Assembly (NCBI GenBank): GCA_031270585.1
Contig: JAISXK010000077.1
Coordinates: 1 to 8,889, forward strand
DNA: 8,889 nt
Direction of reading: 5' to 3'
Source: Clostridiales bacterium
GTDB lineage: Bacteria > Bacillota > Clostridia > Christensenellales > CAG-138
Translations under genes and position numbers: made by a program
The notes under the pieces: generated by a model
Database searches by the model: none
Told to the model about the DNA's origin: nothing
The model's input: only the letters and a program-made list of their open reading frames with translations
Shown: piece after piece, positions 1-6,540 of the stretch
Numbering within the stretch: the stretch's first letter is position 1
Layout: each line of letters opens with the position of its first letter

Positions 1-209
1 GAGATTTTATGAAAACCGCGTCGCTCCCGTTTGGCGTGGAATTGCTATTGGCGTGATACTTCTTATAAATGTCCATCAAAAAGCCCCTATGCATGTATAT
101 ACGCGCAACAGGAGCGCGTTCTGCGGCCATGTCCGTAAAAAACGCCCAAAATGCTTTATTATGCTACCATGCTAAAGGAAAATACATTTTATTTACGCCT
201 CCGCTTTGC

Positions 210-239
210 TTGACAATCCACCCTGCCGGCATGTATTAT
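210..239 (+). promoter_or_regulatory. Sigma-A-type promoter for the first ABC operon
   Basis: A perfect -35 box TTGACA (210-215) is followed after 18 bases by TATTAT (234-239). Transcription would start near 246, giving a leader of roughly 180 bases before the first gene. The match is seen directly; that it is the promoter used is inference. Confidence 0.6.
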
Positions 240-270
240 AAGAGGGTGCTATAAAAGAGATGCTGCGTAT

Positions 271-287
271 TATAAAATAATTTTATA
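271..287. promoter_or_regulatory. 17-bp AT-rich palindrome in the leader, possible operator
   Basis: TATAAAATAATTTTATA is a perfect inverted repeat around a central A. It lies about 25-40 bases downstream of the predicted transcription start, a position where a bound repressor would block transcription. A related CTATAAAA stands at 250-257 and its complement TTTTATAG at 281-288. It does not fit the CodY or ArgR consensus as I know them. It could also be a chance AT-rich stretch. Confidence 0.3.
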
Positions 288-424
288 GCGGACTTCAGTT
301 ATCCATTTCCACTATTCGGGCATCCAAAACGCAACACGTTGTTCCTGCAATCTCCCTGGTAATGAAGCGGATAGGCTTTATGTACCCTGCTCTACCCAAA
401 CTACATTTTTTTAGGAGGTTTTTC

Positions 425-1222
425 ATGAAGAAAAGGTATTTGGCAATTCTGTTGGTGTTGGCTTTTACCCTGGGCTTGGCCGCGTGTAGCGGCGGGAAGG
501 ACGCGAAGGATTGGGACTATATCGCGAAGAAGGGCGAAATGATCATTGGCATCACGTATTTCGAGCCCATGAACTATCTGGATTCCGCCGGTGAACTGAC
601 GGGCTTTGAAACCGAGTTCGCCATCGCCGTTTGCGAGGAACTTGGCGTAAAGCCCAAGTTCCAGGAGATCAGCTGGGCCGCGAAGGAAACCGAACTGAAC
701 GCCAAAAATATCGACTGTATCTGGAACGGCATGACCATCAACGAAGAGCGTTTGGCGAATATGTCCATCTCGCAGCCCTACATGCAAAATAAGCAGGTGC
801 TGATCGTAAAGGGCGACCGCGCCGCCGAGCTTGGCGCATCGGTGGACGGCAAGAGCATTGTGGCTGAAGCGGGTTCCGCCGGCGAGACTGTTGCAGTGGA
901 AGAGGCCTTCTTTGCAAACGCCAACTTCACTGCGGTAGATACCCAGGCAAAATCGCTGATGGAAGTAAGTTCCGGCACGGCGGATGGCTGCGTGGTTGAC
1001 TATGTTGTATCCATAGGCATGATCGGCGAGGGTACGGATAACACCTCCCTTGTTGTTCTGGAACAACACGGCTTCGGCGAAGAAGAATACGGCGTTGCCA
1101 TGCGCAAGGAGGATGTCGAGTTCACCAAGAAGTTGAACGACGCCATCAACAAGTTGCGCGCAAGCGGCAAGCTTAAAGAGATCGGCGAAAAGTATAAGCT
1201 CGACGCGCTGCTCGTAGGTTAA
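425..1222 (+). CDS. Amino-acid ABC transporter substrate-binding lipoprotein (first system)
   Basis: This is a family 3 (polar amino acid type) solute-binding protein of 265 residues, a usual length. It would be anchored outside the membrane and deliver an amino acid to the permease encoded next. The signal peptide runs over residues 1-20 and ends in the lipobox LAAC, so Cys21 would be lipidated. The mature part starts with the typical IIGITYFEPMNY segment (40-51) and GFETEFAIAVCEELGV (60-75). MTINEERLANMSISQPY (103-119) is the conserved stretch whose Arg109 normally holds the ligand carboxylate, and Asp192 in VDYVVS likely holds the amino group. The ATG at 425 is chosen over an in-frame ATG at 362 because AGGAGG (413-418) sits 6 bases ahead of it and the signal peptide begins there. 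The substrate cannot be told from sequence alone. Confidence 0.93.
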   Translation: MKKRYLAILLVLAFTLGLAACSGGKDAKDWDYIAKKGEMIIGITYFEPMNYLDSAGELTGFETEFAIAVCEELGVKPKFQEISWAAKETELNAKNIDCIWNGMTINEERLANMSISQPYMQNKQVLIVKGDRAAELGASVDGKSIVAEAGSAGETVAVEEAFFANANFTAVDTQAKSLMEVSSGTADGCVVDYVVSIGMIGEGTDNTSLVVLEQHGFGEEEYGVAMRKEDVEFTKKLNDAINKLRASGKLKEIGEKYKLDALLVG

Positions 1223-1228
1223 CAAAAC

Positions 1229-1276
1229 AAATAAGGTTCCGCCCGCCAATCAGGGCGCGGCGGAACCTTATTTACG
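1229..1276 (+). terminator. Strong intercistronic hairpin, partial terminator or mRNA stabiliser
   Basis: A perfect 15-bp stem pairs AAATAAGGTTCCGCC (1229-1243) with its complement at 1259-1273. The loop can form four more pairs (1244-1247 with 1254-1257). The arm ends in TTATTT. It lies right after the binding-protein stop and before the permease of the same operon, so read-through must be allowed. Such hairpins typically raise binding-protein mRNA over permease mRNA. Confidence 0.8.
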
Positions 1277-1299
1277 TAAGGCACTATTTGGTGAAGCAT

Positions 1300-1941
1300 A
1301 TGTTTAAGGAAATTACCCTGCAACTTCTGCAGGGATTTGGAGAGAACCTTACGCTTTTCGGCCTGACGCTTATCATGAGCATGCCGCTTGGGCTTTTGAT
1401 ATGCTTTGGTTCCATGTCCCGTTTTCAACCTTTGCGCTGGCTTGCCCGCACCTATGTGTGGATTATACGCGGGTCGCCGCTTTTGCTGCAGTTGTTCATC
1501 GTGTTTTACGTGCCGGGCCTCGTGTTTGGCGCGCCCATGAAAAACCGCATGATGGCGGCGCTTGTAGCCTTTGTAATCAACTATTCCGCATATTTTTCCG
1601 AGATATACCGCGGCGGCATCGAATCGATATCCGTGGGGCAATACGAGGCCGGGCATGTGTTGAGCATGAAGCGCTCGCAGGTTTTCATGCGCATCGTACT
1701 GCCACAGGTAATCAAACGCATTATGCCCCCCATATCCAACGAGATCATCACGCTTTCCAAGGATACGTCGCTTGCGCGCGTAATCGCCGTGGCGGAGGTC
1801 ATCATGGTAGCCGAGCGTTTTACCGCCAAGGGGTTGGTGTGGCCGCTGTTCTATACAGGCGTTTTCTTCCTTTTATTCTCGGGCTTTTTAACGCTGCTTT
1901 TTGGCTTCATCGAAAAGAAGCTCAATTACTACAGGGGGTGA
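1300..1941 (+). CDS. Amino-acid ABC transporter permease (first system)
   Basis: This inner-membrane permease of the HisM/GlnP type has 213 residues, a usual length for the family. Hydrophobic segments lie at about 15-37, 60-75, 85-105 and 183-205. The family signature RGSPLLLQLFIVFYV is at 57-71. The cytoplasmic EAA loop that docks on the ATPase is around 114-146 (QYEAGHVLSMKRSQVF...LPQVIKRIMPP). Its Gly in YEAGHVLSM replaces the common EAARSLGM form only loosely. I choose ATG 1300 because GGTGA (1290-1294) lies 5 bases ahead and the first residues match the usual family start. In-frame TTG 1288 and GTG 1291 would add 3-4 residues. The stop is 4 bases before the ATPase start, so the two are probably translationally coupled. 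It likely works as a homodimer, since only one permease gene is present. Confidence 0.9.
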   Translation: MFKEITLQLLQGFGENLTLFGLTLIMSMPLGLLICFGSMSRFQPLRWLARTYVWIIRGSPLLLQLFIVFYVPGLVFGAPMKNRMMAALVAFVINYSAYFSEIYRGGIESISVGQYEAGHVLSMKRSQVFMRIVLPQVIKRIMPPISNEIITLSKDTSLARVIAVAEVIMVAERFTAKGLVWPLFYTGVFFLLFSGFLTLLFGFIEKKLNYYRG

Positions 1942-1945
1942 GCGC

Positions 1946-2725
1946 ATGTTTTTACACGTAAAGAATATTTATAAAAAATTTGCCCATGCGGAGGTTCTCA
2001 AAGGCATCAGCTTCTCTATGGAGCAGGGGCAGGCGCTCACCATCATCGGTTCTTCCGGCAGCGGCAAAACCACGTTGCTGCGCTGTTTGAACTTTTTAGA
2101 GACGCCCGACTCCGGCCAGATCGACCTGAAGGGCAAATGCATTTATGACGCCGAACGCGACCGCAATTGCAGCGACGTGCAATTGCGCAACAAGCGTTTG
2201 CACTTTGGCATGGTGTTTCAGCAGTTCAACCTTTTTCCGCAGTATACGGCGTTGCGCAATTTAACCCTGGCTCCCGAATTGTTGCAGCTCGAGAGGGCTC
2301 CCCGCAACGAGCAGTCCGCCATCAAGAAGAAGATTGATGAGGCCGGCCGCGATCTGCTGATTCGCGTGGGCCTTGCCGATAAGATGGACGCCTACCCCTA
2401 CCAGCTTTCAGGCGGGCAGCAGCAGCGTGTGGCCATTGCGCGCGCGCTGGCGCTCAACCCCGATATACTCTGCTTTGACGAACCCACCAGCGCGCTTGAC
2501 CCTGAACTGACCGGCGAGGTGCTCAAGGTCATCAAAGACCTGAAAAACGAACACACCACCATGATCATCGTCACGCACGAGATGGGCTTTGCCGAAAAGG
2601 TATCCGACCATGTGGTGTTTATGGCGCATGGCATTATCGAAGAGGAAGGCCCCCCCGAAAAGGTGTTCCACAACCCGGAAAGTCCGCTTATCCGCAGTTT
2701 CCTGCAGAAAGAAGATTTTTATTGA
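1946..2725 (+). CDS. Amino-acid ABC transporter ATP-binding protein (first system)
   Basis: This cytoplasmic ATPase powers the importer and has 259 residues. All motor motifs are present: Walker A GSSGSGKTT (35-43), Q-loop Gln92 in MVFQQFNLFPQ, ABC signature LSGGQ (154-158), Walker B ILCFDE (174-179) and switch His211 in VTHEMGFA. The FQQFNLFP and THEMGFA stretches are typical of polar amino acid importers such as GlnQ/HisP. Compared with the second ATPase it carries a slightly longer segment between Walker A and the Q-loop (about 63-86, rich in charged residues). The ATG at 1946 is preceded by AGGGGGTGAG, which overlaps the permease stop. A longer in-frame opening from 1901 runs inside the permease gene and is not used. 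It is the last gene of the operon; a terminator follows at 2772. Confidence 0.95.
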   Translation: MFLHVKNIYKKFAHAEVLKGISFSMEQGQALTIIGSSGSGKTTLLRCLNFLETPDSGQIDLKGKCIYDAERDRNCSDVQLRNKRLHFGMVFQQFNLFPQYTALRNLTLAPELLQLERAPRNEQSAIKKKIDEAGRDLLIRVGLADKMDAYPYQLSGGQQQRVAIARALALNPDILCFDEPTSALDPELTGEVLKVIKDLKNEHTTMIIVTHEMGFAEKVSDHVVFMAHGIIEEEGPPEKVFHNPESPLIRSFLQKEDFY

Positions 2726-2771
2726 TCACCGAGGATTATCCGCAATGTGATACCTGCGGGGCGGTTGTCTT

Positions 2772-2810
2772 AGGCGGCAGGCGTATATGCCCGCCGCTTT
2801 CGTTTTTGTT
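2772..2810 (+). terminator. Intrinsic terminator of the first ABC operon
   Basis: The stem pairs 2774-2783 with 2788-2797 (GCGGC/GCCGC and GGC/GCC with one A-C mismatch and a closing G-T pair), with a TATA loop. It is extended by A2772-T2799. It is followed by TTTCGTTTTTGTTT. It also lies just past the end of the convergent racemase gene, but that side lacks a T run, so it serves mainly the plus strand. Confidence 0.8.
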
Positions 2811-2824
2811 TGAAGAACAAACTA

Positions 2825-3949
2825 TTATATATATGTGCGCATTACCCGTCCGCTCAATGCGGATGTAAGCCCGCAGCCCTCGTCGCCGCCCGCAAGCAGC
2901 GCCACCGCCTGCGCGGATAGAAAGCCCGTAGCCCCGTCCCGGCCAAAAAACGTCGCCTCGTCGTCGGGCGCGCAATTGATGCCCGTCACATCCACAAAGC
3001 ATTGATCCATACAGCAGCCCAAAAGCGTGCCGCGCCGCCCGCGCACCAGCACGGGCGCGTTTACCTGCGCCAGTTCCCGGTTGAGCCCGTCGCCATAGCC
3101 CGCGCATACGGTGGCGACACGACTTTCGCTTGGCAGCACGTATTTTGTTCCATACCCCAACGTTGCGCCGGCGGGAAGCGTGCGTATGGCCGTGATAAAG
3201 CTGCGCCAGGACGCTACCTCTTCCACCCCTCCATGCGGCTTTGTGGGGTGATCCATATACAGTCCCCTGCCTATGCGCACGGCGTCCATATGGTATTGAG
3301 GATAATATTCAAACGCGGCGCTGCCGCATATATGGCGGCGGGGTATGGCGATCCCCGCGTCTGATAACTGCGCCGCGCCCTTTAAAAATGTCAGGTATTG
3401 CGCCTCGGTAAAAGCTTTGTTCTCCGTATCGGCAAAATGCGAAAACGCGCCCGTAATATGTATGCAATCCTTATATTGCCGCAATTCTTTGATCAGCGCG
3501 GCAAGCTCTTCGCCCGGCGCCACGCCTATGCGGTTAAGCCCCGTTTCTATTTTTATTTCCGCATGCGCAACCGCGTCGCCTGACAGCGCCTCGCGGCAGA
3601 GCGGCGTTATGCCCGGACGCCACAGCGGCAGCGTAAGCTTATGCGCCAGCGCTTCCCGTATATGCGCCGTGGGCATGCCCGCCATCACCAGTATTTCGCA
3701 CATAACCCCCTGCCGGCGCAGCGCAATGCCCTCCGCCGTATGGGCCACGGCCAGCGTTTGTATACCCTGTATAGCGGCAAGCGCGCGCCCCACCGGAATG
3801 AGCCCCAGGCCAAAGGCGTCATCCTTCAGCACGGGTATCAGCGCGGCGCCGGGTTGCAGCCGCTCATATATGCGCCGCACATTGCCGCGCAGGCGCGCCA
3901 TATCCACTTCAAGGTAAGAATTGGCTATGGGCCCTTTCTCCGTATGCAT
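2825..3949 (-). CDS. alr: Alanine racemase-family PLP enzyme
   Basis: This fold-type III PLP enzyme would interconvert L- and D-alanine, supplying D-alanine for peptidoglycan; a related amino acid is possible. It has 374 residues, a normal length. The PLP lysine is Lys42 in VLKDDAFGLG, which differs from the classic VVKADAYGHG: Phe46 stands where most members have Tyr. KIETGLNRIGV (133-143) holds the Arg that contacts the cofactor. AVRIGRGLYM (223-232) is the phosphate-binding region, and Tyr266 in LGYGTKY is the expected second catalytic base. AGYGDG (283-288) and CMDQCFVDVT (313-322) are also family marks. The ATG at 3949 is preceded by AAGGAG (3959-3964) with a 9-base gap; an in-frame opening further upstream to 4033 lies beyond the promoter. 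The gene converges on the first ABC operon and diverges from the second. Family assignment is firm; strict alanine specificity is inference. Confidence 0.92.
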   Translation of the reverse strand: MHTEKGPIANSYLEVDMARLRGNVRRIYERLQPGAALIPVLKDDAFGLGLIPVGRALAAIQGIQTLAVAHTAEGIALRRQGVMCEILVMAGMPTAHIREALAHKLTLPLWRPGITPLCREALSGDAVAHAEIKIETGLNRIGVAPGEELAALIKELRQYKDCIHITGAFSHFADTENKAFTEAQYLTFLKGAAQLSDAGIAIPRRHICGSAAFEYYPQYHMDAVRIGRGLYMDHPTKPHGGVEEVASWRSFITAIRTLPAGATLGYGTKYVLPSESRVATVCAGYGDGLNRELAQVNAPVLVRGRRGTLLGCCMDQCFVDVTGINCAPDDEATFFGRDGATGFLSAQAVALLAGGDEGCGLTSALSGRVMRTYI

Positions 3950-3971
3950 AGCGTCTATCTCCTTCCCGCTG

Positions 3972-4000
3972 ATTATAGTTAATTTATCACGCGCTTGCAA
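3972..4000 (-). promoter_or_regulatory. Promoter of the racemase gene
   Basis: Read on the minus strand, TTGCAA (4000-3995) is followed after 17 bases by a perfect TATAAT (3977-3972). Transcription would start near 3965, almost at the ribosome binding site (3959-3964), so the leader is very short. The -35 lies inside a 10-bp palindrome, GCTTGCAAGC (3993-4002). Confidence 0.75.
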
Positions 4001-4010
4001 GCTATCCCCG

Positions 4011-4101
4011 TGCATAAATACCCGGCACAGCAAAGCTGCTTCTTGACCAATGCGGCACTATTGCGCTATACTCATTGCAGTAGCCCACACATATTTATGC
4101 A
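4011..4101. repeat. Inverted repeat pair flanking the second ABC promoter
   Basis: TGCATAAATA at 4011-4020 returns in inverted orientation as TATTTATGCA at 4092-4101. The two copies are centred 81 bases apart and bracket the -35 and -10 boxes of the downstream operon. Each copy with its flank resembles an arginine-repressor box (TGNATWWWWATNCA) with two mismatches. Function is conjecture. Confidence 0.3.
4043..4072 (+). promoter_or_regulatory. Promoter of the second ABC operon
   Basis: TTGACC (4043-4048) and TATACT (4067-4072) are separated by 18 bases. The start would be near 4079, leaving a leader of about 46 bases before the ATG at 4125. It is divergent from the racemase promoter, with starts about 114 bases apart. 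A small palindrome, CAGCAAAGCTG (4028-4038), sits just upstream of the -35. Confidence 0.75.
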
Positions 4102-4124
4102 TTAGCACAAAGGAGTTTAAAAAG

Positions 4125-4985
4125 ATGAAGAAGTTATTTGCTCTTGTAACGGCGTTTATACTGGCGCTCAGTATGGTCGCCTGCGCCGGCAATCCCTCCG
4201 CCCCAGCGCAAACCCAGCCCCCGGCGCAAACCCAGCCCCCGGCGCAAAGCACACCCCAACCTGCGGCGCCGGACGATCTGGTGCTGGGCACATCCGCAGA
4301 TTATGCCCCCTTTGAGTTCCACATGCTTGAAAACGGCGTGGATAAAATCGTGGGCCTCGATGTGGCGCTTGCGCATCAGATTGCCGCAGACAAAGGCGTT
4401 GGGCTGCGCATTGTGGATATGAGCTTTGACAACCTGCTTACGCTCATGGCCAAGGGCGATTGCGATTTTGTTATCGCCGCCATGGAAACAACCGAAGAGC
4501 GCTTGCAGGCCGCCAGTTGCTCCGACCCGTATTATACGGATCTTCCCGCCATGATACTCGTGCGCAAGGATAATTTAGACAACTTCACCACGTTCTCCGA
4601 TTTTGACGGTCTTTCCGTGGGCGCGCAGTCGGGCACCACCAAGGCCGACATCATCACGGATGAGATGCCCGGCGCCACACCGCTGTTAATGTCCTCTGTG
4701 GTGGATCTCGTAAACAATCTCGTTTATGAAAAATGCGCCGCGCTCGTGTTGGATGGCGCCGTGGCCTTGCAATACGCCGCCGCCAATGCCGAGCTTGCCA
4801 TAATCGAGGCCGAGGGCCTTTTGTTGGGCGAGGCGCTGCCCTACTGCGTATGGGTAGCCAAGGACGACCCCAAGGGCCTGCTTCCCTCCATCAACGCGAC
4901 TATCGCCAAAGTGCTTGGCGACGGCTCTATGGACGCGTTCATCGCCGAAGCGGATGAACTGAGCAGCCAGGCGCTGGAAGGCTGA
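4125..4985 (+). CDS. Amino-acid ABC transporter substrate-binding lipoprotein (second system)
   Basis: This second family 3 solute-binding protein has 286 residues. The signal peptide ends at SMVAC, with Cys20 as the lipid site; Met at position -3 is slightly unusual but acceptable. A Pro/Gln-rich linker (residues about 24-49, PAQTQP repeated) tethers the domain to the membrane. The binding domain opens with GTSADYAPFEF (55-65) and GLDVALAHQIA (77-87). ETTEERLQAASCSDPYY (121-137) carries Arg126, the expected carboxylate contact. GLSVGAQSGTT (162-172) and Asp210 in ALVLDGAVA complete the usual site. The start is the ATG at 4125, with AAAGGAG at 4109-4115; an in-frame ATG at 4050 falls inside the promoter. 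It differs clearly from the first system's protein, so it is not a recent duplicate, and it may bind another amino acid. Confidence 0.93.
   Translation: MKKLFALVTAFILALSMVACAGNPSAPAQTQPPAQTQPPAQSTPQPAAPDDLVLGTSADYAPFEFHMLENGVDKIVGLDVALAHQIAADKGVGLRIVDMSFDNLLTLMAKGDCDFVIAAMETTEERLQAASCSDPYYTDLPAMILVRKDNLDNFTTFSDFDGLSVGAQSGTTKADIITDEMPGATPLLMSSVVDLVNNLVYEKCAALVLDGAVALQYAAANAELAIIEAEGLLLGEALPYCVWVAKDDPKGLLPSINATIAKVLGDGSMDAFIAEADELSSQALEG
4206..4248 (+). repeat. 18-base tandem repeat in the linker of the second binding protein
   Basis: GCGCAAACCCAGCCCCCG occurs twice head to tail (4206-4223 and 4224-4241), followed by a 7-base third copy start. It encodes AQTQPP repeats of the membrane-proximal linker. 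The copies are identical, so the length may vary between strains. Confidence 0.85.
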
Positions 4986-5007
4986 TAAACCCTGCGCTTT
5001 CCCGATC

Positions 5008-5045
5008 CGCCACGCGGCGTTGCGGCGCCGTGTGGCGCTATTTTT
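5008..5045 (+). terminator. Intercistronic hairpin after the second binding-protein gene
   Basis: Bases 5008-5019 pair with 5026-5037 (12 pairs, one G-T) around the loop TTGCGG, and are followed closely by TTTTT (5041-5045). This is a stronger terminator shape than the equivalent in the first operon. As the permease and ATPase have no other visible promoter, it is probably a partial terminator that reduces their transcription relative to the binding protein. Confidence 0.82.
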
Positions 5046-5067
5046 GTGAAAGGCGTGGTGGTTTACT

Positions 5068-5787
5068 TTGTCGGAATTCTTTTTTGGTTCTGCGGGCTTT
5101 ATAAATTTTAATTTTTTGCCCAAATACGGCATGTATTTTATACAGGGCGTGGAATACACGCTTCTGTTGTCCGTGGGTTCGGTGCTGCTGGCCATTGTGC
5201 CGGCGCTGGTGCTGGCGCTGATGCGCCTCAGCAAAAACAGGCTCGTTCGTGGTCTTTCGGGCGCGTATATCGCCGTGTTTCGCTCCACACCGCTGCTGGT
5301 GCAACTCACCATCATCTATTTCGGCGTTTTTTATTTTATCAAAGTGCCCAACATCATCATATTTGGTTTTGTGGATCTCAGCCGCTTTATCCCTGGCGTT
5401 GTGGCGCTGGCGCTCAACAGCGCCGCCTATGTGGCGGAAATCATACGCGCCGGCATACTGGCCGTGGATTTCGGTCAAACGGAGGCCGCGCGCAGCCTGG
5501 GGCTTTCGCCCTTACAATCCATGCGCCTGGTGGTGTTGCCGCAGGCCATCAAAAACATACTGCCGGCGTTGGCTAACGAAGTGATCACCATGGTGAAGGA
5601 ATCCTCCATCTGCTCCACCTACGGCATGATGGAGATTATGTGGGCCGCGAAAACGGTGTCGGGCACCACCTATATTTCTGTGGGGCCGTTTGTTCTGGCC
5701 GCTTTGATATACTTTTGTATCAATTTTCCGGCCGGCAAGGCCATTGAGGCCATTGAAAGGAGAATGCGGCGTGGAGACAGGCGCTAA
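5068..5787 (+). CDS. Amino-acid ABC transporter permease (second system)
   Basis: This HisM/GlnP-type permease has 239 residues. Hydrophobic segments lie at about 28-52, 79-95, 108-130 and 203-222. FRSTPLLVQLTIIYFGVFYF (71-90) is the family signature, and GQTEAARSLGLSPLQS (136-151) is a classic EAA loop for docking on the ATPase. The start is uncertain. TTG 5068 is the first start-type codon after the in-frame stop at 5047, and it preserves the usual NFNFLPKY N-terminus. Its ribosome binding site is weak (GGTGG, or AAAGG 14 bases away). The next ATG, at 5131, would cut into the conserved start of the protein. The gene ends 17 bases inside the ATPase gene. Weak initiation plus the preceding hairpin would keep its level low. 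Confidence 0.88.
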   Translation: MSEFFFGSAGFINFNFLPKYGMYFIQGVEYTLLLSVGSVLLAIVPALVLALMRLSKNRLVRGLSGAYIAVFRSTPLLVQLTIIYFGVFYFIKVPNIIIFGFVDLSRFIPGVVALALNSAAYVAEIIRAGILAVDFGQTEAARSLGLSPLQSMRLVVLPQAIKNILPALANEVITMVKESSICSTYGMMEIMWAAKTVSGTTYISVGPFVLAALIYFCINFPAGKAIEAIERRMRRGDRR

Positions 5788-6526
5788 GCTCATCAGTGTA
5801 CAAAACATTACAAAAACCTTCAACAAAGGCGCGGTCGTCGCGTTGAAGGATTGCTCTATCGATATCGCCACCGGCGAGGTCGTGGCCATCATAGGCCCTT
5901 CCGGATCGGGCAAATCCACTTTGCTGCGTTGCCTCAACCTGTTGGATATCCCCGACAGCGGGCGCATATGCTTTCATGATGTGGATATTACCGGCAAAAA
6001 GATGAATATCGACCTGCACCGCCGCAAAATGGGCATGGTGTTTCAGCATTTCAATCTTTTTCCGCATATGACGGTGCAAAAAAACATCACTTTGGCCCCC
6101 CTCAAGCTGGGCCTCAAAACGAAATCCGAGGCCGACGCCCAAGCGCTGGCGCTTTTGGAACGCATCGGCCTTGCCGACAAGGCGGATGAATACCCCGCCA
6201 TGCTCTCCGGCGGGCAAAAGCAGCGCATCGCCATCATACGCGCGCTTGCCATGCATCCCGAGGTCATGCTTTTTGACGAGCCCACCTCCGCGTTGGATCC
6301 TGAGATGGTAGGCGAGGTGCTGGATCTGATGTATGCGCTTGCCAAGGATGGCATGACCATGGCGGTGGTCACGCATGAGATGGGGTTTGCGCGCGAGGTC
6401 GCCCATCGCGTCGTGTTTATGGATGAGGGCGCGATAGTGGAAGAAAACGAGCCGCGCGCGTTTTTCACTTCTCCCCGGCAGGATAGAACGCAAAAGTTTT
6501 TAGCCAAGGTTCTGCGTGTTATGTAG
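5771..6526 (+). CDS. Amino-acid ABC transporter ATP-binding protein (second system)
   Basis: This ATPase of 251 residues has Walker A GPSGSGKST (42-50), Q-loop Gln92 in MVFQHFNLFPH, signature LSGGQ (145-149), Walker B VMLFDE (165-170) and switch His202 in VTHEMGFA. After the signature it reads QRIAIIRALAMHP, where almost all relatives have IARALA; this is a single Ala-to-Ile change and probably tolerated. I choose GTG 5771, since AAAGGAG lies 8 bases ahead of it. An in-frame TTG at 5744 would add nine residues coded inside the permease. The 17-base overlap with the permease suggests translational coupling. Only 14 bases separate its stop from the stop of the convergent membrane-protein gene, and no clear terminator is visible there. 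Confidence 0.94.
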   Translation: METGAKLISVQNITKTFNKGAVVALKDCSIDIATGEVVAIIGPSGSGKSTLLRCLNLLDIPDSGRICFHDVDITGKKMNIDLHRRKMGMVFQHFNLFPHMTVQKNITLAPLKLGLKTKSEADAQALALLERIGLADKADEYPAMLSGGQKQRIAIIRALAMHPEVMLFDEPTSALDPEMVGEVLDLMYALAKDGMTMAVVTHEMGFAREVAHRVVFMDEGAIVEENEPRAFFTSPRQDRTQKFLAKVLRVM

Positions 6527-6540
6527 GGCGTGTTGTAATA

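Larger units (their letters stand above)
1..424. other. Upstream region without a defensible gene; contains promoter and long leader of the first ABC operon
   Basis: I find no convincing gene here. Two plus-strand frames are open from the left edge: one ends at 56 (17 codons, reading ...MKTASLPFGVELLLA) and one ends at 175. Either could be the tail of a gene lying to the left, but neither is recognisable. An open frame at 69-254 has no ribosome binding site and an unconvincing protein. A small hairpin, ACGCGC/GCGCGT at 101-119, lacks a proper T run. The supported content is a promoter at 210-239, a palindrome at 271-287, and an untranslated leader of about 180 bases before the ATG at 425. I see no T-box motif or known riboswitch core in that leader. 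Confidence 0.5.

Noticed and set aside
240..424. T-box or other riboswitch ahead of an amino-acid transport operon
   Set aside because: No T-box core sequence, no terminator hairpin before the gene, and no recognisable aptamer.
401..1249. Long minus-strand open frame opposite the first binding-protein gene
   Set aside because: It covers the whole of a well-supported gene on the other strand and its protein has no recognisable features; GC-rich codon use opens such frames.
2726..2869. Possible small Cys-containing peptide (CDTCG) directly after the first ATPase stop
   Set aside because: It has no start with a ribosome site, contains the terminator hairpin inside it, and runs into the end of the racemase gene.
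4686..5315. Minus-strand open frame spanning the second hairpin
   Set aside because: It runs through two real genes and a terminator on the other strand and resembles no protein I recognise.
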